Below are positions 57,730 through 64,000 of a DNA stretch of 64,000 bases, in pieces. The stretch's first letter is position 1. Each line of letters begins with the position of its first letter. The notes under the pieces were generated by a model. The model worked only from the letters and a program-made list of their open reading frames with translations. It searched no databases and was not told the origin of the DNA. Both the position numbers and the translations under genes were made by a program. Source of the stretch: Sporobolomyces roseus (lineage: Eukaryota; Basidiomycota; Microbotryomycetes; Sporidiobolales; Sporidiobolaceae); assembly GCA_016617785.1 (NCBI GenBank), contig JADILM010000004.1, positions 806,001 through 870,000 of the forward strand, given 5' to 3'.

Positions 57730-58703
57730 AAAGGGAACGAGGAAGACGTACGTTTATTTCTCGTCGAGAAGAAGTTTCATAATATGGAACTCCACCCCAT
57801 TCTCTCGATAAATTGACGGCAGTTTCTCTTCTCACTTGTCGTTCGTTGACCAAGTCCAATTTACTCCCTACTAATACGATTGGGGTTTTTTGTGGCTGAA
57901 CCACCTCAATTCATGGTTTTCGAATCAGCTCGAGCGAGCAGGAAGAGAAGGGAAGGGGAATGAGGGGAAGGGAGAAGCGTACGATGGAGGATAGGTTTGA
58001 AGCTTCTTTGATTCGTTGGATTTGTTCTCGGAGGTGGTGAAGTTCAGAGATGGATTCTGAAGAGGTTAGGGAAAAGACTAGGAGGAATCCATCGCCTGAT
58101 TTAATACTACTCTCATCTCGAGACACTTCGATCAGCTAAAACCTCATCCAACGAAGGGAAGGAGGAGGGAAACGTACTACATGTGATGTAAAGACATGAA
58201 CTATTGAAAACTTTCCAAACTTGATCAGCTCGGAAATTCGTTCGACAAGAGAAAGATTGAAAGCGTTTTACTTGTTCAGTTCCGGCGGTATCCAACACTT
58301 CTAGACTAACCGTGATTCCATCGACGTTGATGGTTCGTCTATAAGAATCTTCTATCGTTGGATCGTATTTCTCGACAAACAACGAGTGGACGAATCGGAC
58401 TGTCAAAGCGGATTTACCTACTCCTCCTCCTCCTAGTACTACTACTTTGTATTCCCTATTGTTGGGAGAGAAGAGGGTGTGGTCAGGAGCTGACCCCCAC
58501 ACATGGAGTAGAAAGGGGAAGGGGAGACAACGAATGCTTCTGGGTATAGAGGGAGCTGGTCGATTAGCTATGAGGTGGTGGGAGATGGGTCTCGTCGTTG
58601 TAGAGAGGGTAGATTGAGAGTTTGAAAGGGGGAAGGGAGGCGAGGTAGATGCGCCAACCCCCGTCTGGAAACGAGAGAGACAAGGTTCGACTCACAGTGG
58701 CAT
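57470..58703 (-). CDS. RSR1: Ras-family GTPase Rsr1/Bud1 (Rap-like)
   Basis: Small GTPase of polarity and bud-site control. Exons: 58703-58696, 58455-58272, 58200-58178, 58106-57983, 57895-57752 and 57655-57470, giving 222 residues. It reads [18 protein letters not shown] (P-loop 11-18), effector region [19 protein letters not shown] with the Thr at the position of Ras Gln61 that marks Rap/Rsr1, [25 protein letters not shown] (guanine binding) and YYETSS. It ends in a Gly/Lys/Arg-rich tail and CTIL, a geranylgeranylation-type CaaX. The first coding exon is 8 nt and exon 3 is a 23-nt microexon; with both, the switch II helix and YIKSGDGF fall in register with the family. A GA-dinucleotide tract lies in the last intron near 57695-57722. 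Confidence 0.92.
57695..57722. repeat. GA dinucleotide tract inside the last RSR1 intron
   Basis: About 13 uninterrupted GA units on the plus strand (CT on the coding strand). They form the pyrimidine-rich part of the intron 57656-57751. Confidence 0.8.
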
Positions 58704-58862
58704 AGATTCCCTGATTCCCTATTCAAATCGTACCTGAGCAGTAGAGAGCAGAAGCGAGTCAAGTGGGTCAAGAGTGAACGACTCTAACCTCCAAATTGAA
58801 TGAAATGATCAACTCGTCTCCTTTACCACTCACTCTCACACCCAACCACGCCCACTACAATC
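58704..58862. promoter_or_regulatory. 159-bp divergent promoter region
   Basis: Head-to-head start region of RSR1 and the ZNF830-like gene. No obvious TATA element. Confidence 0.5.
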
Positions 58863-59772
58863 ATGTCTTCACTCAAATCATTAATGAAACAAAAGAAGCA
58901 ATCAGCGCGACTCGTTCATCCTCACGCCAAATACTCGACTCAAGGTCAACTATCCTGTACTCTCTGTAACGCAACCATCAAGAATGAACAGATTTGGGGC
59001 AGTCATTTGGTATCAAAAGTGAGCTACTCTCCCTCTCTTCTCTTCTCTCGTCGCTCACATTCAAGTTTATAGCAACATCGAGTAAACGCACAACGAATAC
59101 AACAAGATAGACTACTAGCAGAACAACAACAACAACCAATAACAACGGGCAAAAGAAGATCTCGTTCTCCTTCCTCAGAATCCTCATCCTCCTCGAAACG
59201 TCCTCGACCCGACGACAACCTCCCCTCCGACTTCTTCGCAGACCCTTCACTCGCTCCCCAACCATCCACTCCCACCGCTCCCCTACCACCCACAACAACA
59301 ACAACAACAACAACAACAGAACCAACTCCACTCGAGACAGAGGAAGAAGAAGAAGAAGATCCAGAAATTGATTCATTCCTTTCATCCCTCTCCGCTCCAA
59401 CTCCCGCTTCTGCATCGACAGCAACCGCGACGATCTCTGCCAAACCCATCAAGTTCGAATTTGGAGCTCCGAAAGTACGGGAGAATGGAGAGACGACGGA
59501 AGAAGGAGTCGAGGAGGAGGAAGGAGAAGAAGAGGGGGAAACTGAGGTGGAACGGAAAGAGAGGGAAATGAGGGAGGAGAGGGAGGAAATGATGGCACGG
59601 TTAGAGGAAGAGGAGAGGGAACAAAGGGAGGCGGATGACAAAGTTACCGTATGTTTTCAGACTCTTGCTTGTGATGAGCATTTGGGAGAAGAGCTGATTA
59701 GTGTGAATCGAACAGGCGTTAAAGAGGAGATTGGAACTGATGAGACAGCAGAGGAAGGGGAAGAAACCGTAG
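58863..59772 (+). CDS. ZNF830/CCDC16-like zinc-finger protein
   Basis: Nuclear protein of a family tied to pre-mRNA splicing and genome stability in animals and plants. Exons 58863-59018, 59073-59648 and 59716-59772 give 262 residues. The N-terminus has the family start MSSLKSLMKQKK, HPHAKY, and a single C2H2 finger LSCTLCNATIKNEQIWGSHL ending at the HR pair just after the first intron. The middle is Ser/Pro/Thr-rich with a Thr9 run and an acidic Glu/Asp run. The C-terminal helix is very charged (REEREEMMARLEEEEREQRE) and the last exon adds ALKRRLELMRQQRKGKKP, the conserved closing helix. Function is by family analogy. Confidence 0.88.
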
Positions 59773-60127
59773 TTTGAGTGGAACAAGAGATGGTAACGAG
59801 ATCAAGGGATCGAACTCAGGATTCGTTGCTCAAAGATTTTTTCTCGCCGGATTCACCTCGAATAGCGCGTCGAGATTTGTGATAAGGAAAGTGTCTGATG
59901 GATTGGCAAGGAGGGAGAGAAAGGGTTCAGACACAGAAAGGAGAATATCCGAGAAAAAAGCAAAACGATCAATCTGAATCTACTCGATAGTCGGTCTCAA
60001 ACAAACGGAATGCACTCGCTCCACTCGATCCTATCAACACCATCCCCTCTGTCTCCCCTCCCTTCCTCCACTTTCTCACCTCCCACCCGCCGAAACCGCT
60101 CCTCCGGGACTCGACAGTCGAGCTCAT
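59773..60127. other. Convergent 3' gap
   Basis: Tail-to-tail spacer between the ZNF830-like gene and the first small paralogue. No gene is seen. Confidence 0.5.
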
Positions 60128-60791
60128 TCAGTAGCGGGCCCTCCTGGTATTCGGACCTTCGCCCAGCTCAGTGGCGAGCTCAGCATGGGTGTCTCCAGCA
60201 CGCTGCATCGCTCCCGTGCCGTAGATCGAGTTCTTTCGACCATGACCGTGGAAATTCTGAGCGGCGAGCGAATGGGCAGTGATAAGTTGCTGCTGGTTCT
60301 GACGCTATCATGGGGAGAGTCGCGAGACTATGATCAGCTTACGGCGGACTCGGACTCGAACGATATAGAGAGGGACGGCCAGCTGACCTCGGGATGAAGT
60401 ACTCCGTCCAAACGAGTTTTCCCTTGCTCTGTCCACTGTCGAACCCTCTTCTCAAGCTTGATCAATCTTGCTTGGTCGTCCGGGTGCTTGTTCAACCAGT
60501 CCTCGCCTTCGCCTTTGAGCTTCTTGATCTCTGCAAGAGCTTTTGCTTCGGCCGCTTCACTCCATTGTTTCGCTTGCTTGATTTGACCGGGGAAGGCTTC
60601 CTTCTCTTGCGCGTAGAGACGAGTGAGATCGTCTTTGGCAGTCTTGAGTACATTGGGAGGGTTGACTCTGACCAAACTGGATCAGGAGGAGCCAAAGGTA
60701 CAGGAGAAGGGAGGAAAAGGAGGATCAGTTCACGCGGTTAGAGACGATCTCAAGGATGTAACAAGACTCACCCAGCTTGAGAGTACGACAT
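60128..60791 (-). CDS. Small helical protein, copy 1 of a tandem pair
   Basis: Exons 60791-60772, 60676-60388 and 60256-60128 give 145 residues. After a seven-residue first exon (MSYSQAG) the 289-nt middle exon encodes a highly charged helical region (LTRLYAQEKEAFPGQIKQAK, WLNKHPDDQARLIKLEKRVR) ending in HPE. The last exon reads NFHGHGRKNSIYGTGAMQRA and a short tail. I do not recognise a family. The neighbour at 61078-61711 is a paralogue with the same exon plan and the shared motifs L-x-R-L-A/Y-x-E, Q-I-x-Q-A-K, HP near the middle, HPE at the exon end and IYG-x-x-AM-x-RAG in the last exon. A mitochondrial or nuclear role cannot be decided from sequence. Confidence 0.72.
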
Positions 60792-61077
60792 ACCACTTTC
60801 AATCGATATGAATGCTGTGAGCGAGTGAGAAGTAGGAAGATAAGAGATGCAAGGCAAGAGGAGCGAGAAGTTGAAAGGGTCCGAAGCAAATCCGCGGCTG
60901 TCTCAGGATTTCTCGAGTAGTGGGCTACTTTCGACTTCTGTGGAGTATGATGTACTTGAGGTACACTCAGGGAGAGTCGCGCTACGTAGGCGAGACGACT
61001 CGGAGAAACCGGGAATTTCGAGAATTCGCAAACTATCAAAGCTCGTCGGCCACTCACCATCCCCCTTCGCAGACAGC

Positions 61078-61711
61078 TCAGAAGCTACTCCTCCCAGCAG
61101 TACTATCTCCAGTCAACCTAGCGTGACATTCTCCAGCTCGACTCATTGCTTGAGATCCGTAGATTCGTTGCTTTCGCAAAGAATGGAAATCGAAGAGCTG
61201 CTGATATTGGTTACGAGGCTGTATCGATCGGGGAGATAGCAGAAGCCAATGAGTAGCCTCCGTCCGAATCCGTCAAGACTACGCAGAGACAACGACGACT
61301 CACCTCAGGGTGTATGAACTCGTCGAATCTTTTCATTGCCCTCTCCCTGAGCTCCCCCAATTCCTCCTCTAATTCCGCAACTTTCCTCTGCGCCCTCGGA
61401 TGATCATTCATATAATCCTGTCCCAACGACTTCCATTCTGCGATCTCGTCCTCGATCGCTCGAATCGCTTGAGCTAACCCTTTCTTCGCTTGTTCGATTT
61501 GCGAAGGGAGGCGAGACTGTTCTTCTCGAGCGAGTCGTAAGAGGGTGGAACCGGCACCACGTGCGAAGTCTTCGAGTTGGGTCTTGAAGACGCTGACTGT
61601 CGGTGGAGAGCTTTTTACCGAGCAGATGAGAGACGAGAGTGAGCTCGACACGGTCTGAGGAGGACACAAACCCAGGACATAGAGGGAGTCGACTCACAGC
61701 ACAGTCGTCAT
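61078..61711 (-). CDS. Small helical protein, copy 2 of a tandem pair
   Basis: Exons 61711-61698, 61592-61304 and 61197-61078 give 140 residues. It starts MTTVLVFKTQLEDFARGAGS and continues as a charged helix (LLRLAREEQSRLPSQIEQAK, YMNDHPRAQRKVAELEEELG) ending FIHPE; the last exon reads LFDFHSLRKQRIYGSQAMSR and AGECHARLTGD. The middle exon is 289 nt, identical in length and phase to copy 1. The last acceptor is a CAGCAG tandem, so one extra Gln may be included. Divergence is strong at the amino-acid level, so the duplication is not recent. Family not recognised. Confidence 0.72.
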
Positions 61712-62081
61712 TCTTCGAGCGTTGTCAGTGAGAAGTAGGAGGGAGAGAGACGAGTTAGCGCTCGAGCCAAAATTCTCCATCTCCGCGGATCCGATCGGAT
61801 ACGCCTCAGTCCCGAAGCGACGCAGGCTCGCAGGGCAAGGACAGCTATCACACTCATTCTCAGGGGAGGGAAGTAGCCAAGCACGAACAGCAAGAAGGAA
61901 GCTGATCGTCGAAGCTCGAACTTGGGAGCTTGCCAGCGAAGAACCGCGACAGTAGCTCACGCGATGATACTACGCCTGATGTAGAGTAGATGAACACAGG
62001 TAGAGGCTCCGAAGGCTCTCAAGCATCCCTCGCAAACTTTGATTTGAGCATTCGCAATTTCCCGAAAGTATTCCCAATTCC
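61712..62081. other. Gap upstream of small paralogue 2
   Basis: Between two minus-strand genes. It holds the promoter of copy 2 and the 3' end of the next gene. Open frames on both strands have no support. Confidence 0.45.
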
Positions 62082-62861
62082 TCATTCCTGCTCCCTCGTA
62101 TCCTTCTCGACCACCGCCCAGCTTTTACCCATGGCCTCCTCAATCTCCTTTATTTCCTTCGCAGGAGCAGATTGAGCGTGAAGCGCTTGATGTTTGGCTG
62201 CATGTTCTTCGGGATCGAAATCAGAATACCTGCGGCGGAGGTGTGCGAAATGGTGAGGTTCGTGGAAGTAGCGTCCATTGTCGTGAGCCTGCAAATGACC
62301 GACGAGATGTTCAACAAAAGACATTCGAGCGAAACGAGAACGAAACAACGGAAACTTACGGGATCTCGAGAACGAGAGGCCTCCCTCGATTCAAAGTGAT
62401 CCATCCTGTTCTGCCTCCTGGTCCCCTGCCTGGGACGTCTGGCGGAAGGAGTCCAAGGAGTCTCATCGCGATTCTCCGACGTCTCTGGAGGGCGTTTAGC
62501 CTTGCGAGCCTTCCGATACAAGCGATCGTCTTCTTCGAATCCTTCCTCTTCTTCATCCGAGAGGTTCTTAAACTTGCTCGTCGAGTCTGGATCCTCTTGT
62601 TGACGCACTGAATCGCGAAGATCACGCTGAGGTCGTCGAATGCGAAGGACGCCGTGAGGAGGTCGCCTTCCGTTGTGACCCTCCACTGCGAATGGGTTCT
62701 TCCTCTCCTTGGACCTACGCCTAGGCGAGCGAGCTATTGGACTAGCGATGTCGGACCGAGACGACGACAGAGGAAAACGCGAGGAGGCAAAGGGTTTCGT
62801 CAGCAAGGGCGGAACAGTAGATTCAAAGGGAGAGGCTTACTCACTCATGATCGCTCTCCAT
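62082..62861 (-). CDS. Small Arg/acidic-rich protein of unknown function
   Basis: Exons 62861-62845, 62741-62360 and 62288-62082 give 201 residues. The first part is basic and RS-like (RSPRRRSKERKNPF, RRPQRDLRDSVRQQEDP), followed by an acidic run (LSDEEEEGFEEDD) and a second basic part (RRPRQGTRRQNRMDHFESRE). The last exon is different: FHEPHHFAHLRRRYSDFDPE, then EHAAKHQALHAQ and a helical end. I do not recognise the family; a nuclear or RNA-linked role is only suggested by composition. The first exon (17 nt) is the weakest part of the model. Confidence 0.6.
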
Positions 62862-63340
62862 GACCTGGAGTCGACGGTGAAGGAGGAGTGAAAGAGTAGG
62901 AAGTGAAGAAACGAGAACTTTGCTTTGGCGGAGTTCCGCGGTTTATGCTGTCTAAACCCGTCGAAAACCACTGCTGTTCACTGCTTTTGATGGCCAGAAG
63001 AGCAGTAGTGAGCGTTGTAAGCTGTAGACGGCGATGTCGAATCTGCTCGCTCGCTCGACCCGTTCGGAGAAACTTGCGAAGAAAAACGAAATTTCACGAA
63101 ATTTCGAACTATCGCGCCAGCAACTCTAGTCTAGAAAGGACATCCATACATGCATCGATGCTGAAGTCAGTGAAGACGATCGATTCAGACTAGAGAGAAG
63201 GACGTACCCCATTCAAGCAAGCTCAAATCGCGGAAAGCTCTTGTATTGCTCCGCGATTCGCCTTCTACTTCGCCTTCTACTTCCTACGACGTTCTGGGTT
63301 AGATCCCCCTTCGATCGTTTCGACAGCTTCATTGTAAGCG
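62862..63340. other. Gap before the right-edge gene
   Basis: Between two minus-strand gene models. A minus-strand frame over about 63277-63471 (ending EGGSNPERRRK) could instead be the last exon of the right-edge gene. Otherwise I see nothing. Confidence 0.35.
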
Positions 63341-63810
63341 TTAAGGACGCGATGGTGCTCGCTCGCATGAACCCCTCGCAACATGGTCTCGAATGTTTGT
63401 TCGTCTGGACCCTCCCTCCTCCTTCTTTGCCTGTTCGCCGTTGCGCCCTCTTGGTGTGGCAATCCGAGCACCTTCGAGCGAGCATTCTTCAGGTGTTGGG
63501 CAGGAGTAGCGGCTGATATGGCGAGACGACATTGTTCGTTTCGCGTTGGAGAGCGTCAGCGGATCGGCCGACCGACATGCTACTCTCTTGCGAACGTAGG
63601 GGAGGACGACGAGGGTTGGTAGGCAATTTGCTCACTCTGTGAAGGGAGATTCGCAAAAGAGAATCAGCTCAAATCGATCACCTCCTCCTCCTCAAGCAAG
63701 CAGATACACACCGTGTACTCCCAGATGACGAAGAGGACATCTCCTGGGCGTCGGATGGCCTCACGAGAACGTTCGACCGCTCTCCGAATAGTCTCGTCAA
63801 TGCTGACCAT
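63341..63810 (-). CDS. Poorly resolved gene at the right edge, possibly partial at its 5' end
   Basis: The best-supported exon is 63810-63712, reading MVSIDETIRRAVERSREAIR and ending LFVIWEYT at a GTGTGT donor. A next exon starts at about 63635 (SEQIAYQPSSSSPTFAR). Two alternative last exons exist: one ends at 63341 (with CPTPEECSLEGARIATPRGR), the other at about 63277 (with FETMLRGVHASEHHRVLNAY). I could not decide between them. The ATG at 63810 directly follows an AG, so the exon may continue from an upstream exon ending in GAAGAAGAA at 63989-64000 next to a GTGAGT donor, which would place the true start outside the window. No domain recognised. Confidence 0.4.
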
Positions 63811-64000
63811 CTGCTAGCTCGACTGCTGATAGTCTCTGATTCTTGGAGCTGATGCCTGTCTTTGCCCTGAGTTTCTCCCTCTCCATCGGTCGAGTGGTGG
63901 CTTTGTTGGCGGTAAAAGAGAGAGAGGTAAGGGAAATACAAATCAGCGATGCTCCGAATGATGCAGAGAAAGAAAGCGAAGGACTCACTTCTTCTTCCGC

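Noticed and set aside
1..64000. tRNA, rRNA, transposon or CRISPR features
   Set aside because: I looked for tRNA box B-like strings with flanking stems, reverse-transcriptase or transposase motifs and regularly spaced repeats and saw none; a dedicated scan with a tRNA finder and repeat library would settle it.

Overview
The window is nuclear DNA of a fungus, most likely a basidiomycete and plausibly a Pucciniomycotina (Microbotryomycetes-like) yeast. The placement rests on gene content and gene style, not on a database search. Genes are dense, on both strands, and cut by many 50-80 nt GT-AG introns. The product set is typically fungal: an SH3 Cdc25-type RasGEF, a Mig1/CreA zinc-finger repressor, an Mlp1/TPR nuclear-basket protein, Rsr1, ATP-type PEPCK and Kex2-type secreted precursors. 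I see no rRNA, tRNA, CRISPR array, transposon or prophage. All exon models were built by hand: each junction was placed on GT..AG (one GC..AG) and every model checked for an open frame and a length divisible by three.

Layout, left to right. The 5' end of an unknown minus-strand gene leaves the left edge (62-94). Then come the RasGEF (1583-5872, +), a three-finger zinc protein (6293-7382, -), IWR1 (7761-9428, -), a serine-rich protein ending in CVIC (9476-11098, +), RNase H2 subunit C (11802-12925, -), a TPR protein (13208-15062, -), a WD40/DCAF-like protein (15658-17678, -), TANGO2 (17817-19026, +) and the 1978-residue nuclear-basket protein (19217-25956, -). A 1.5 kb divergent gap leads to the SRF-type MADS factor (27443-29573, +). 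MON1 (29932-32992, -) is divergent from pyridoxamine-phosphate oxidase (33159-34133, +). Next are the CreA/Mig1-like repressor (35000-37954, +), a kinesin (38725-41989, +), a repeat-bearing secreted protein (42182-43116, -), COG6 (43716-46309, +) and a B-type cyclin (46903-49347, -). These are followed by a Kex2-site-rich secreted precursor (50482-51306, -), PEPCK (52266-54964, +), thymidylate synthase (55394-56426, +), RSR1 (57470-58703, -), a ZNF830-like protein (58863-59772, +), a tandem pair of small paralogues (60128-60791 and 61078-61711, both -), a small RS/acidic protein (62082-62861, -) and a poorly resolved minus-strand gene at the right edge (63341-63810).

The neighbours do not form one pathway. 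Most are housekeeping genes of signalling (RasGEF, RSR1), nuclear transport and transcription (IWR1, MLP1, MADS, CreA), vesicle traffic (MON1, COG6, TANGO2), cell cycle (cyclin B, kinesin) and metabolism (PEPCK, PNPO, thymidylate synthase). One functional link is the CreA-type glucose repressor and the gluconeogenic PEPCK, a classical target class of such repressors, 17 kb apart. Several genes sit head to head with very short shared promoters (47, 138, 159 and 166 bp).

The least explained and most interesting items are the Kex2-processed repeat precursor, the tandem small-protein family with a conserved 289-nt middle exon, the WSKVET-repeat secreted protein, the three-finger zinc protein, the CVIC-tailed serine-rich protein, and splicing features such as an 8-nt first exon, a 23-nt microexon and introns that stay open when retained.
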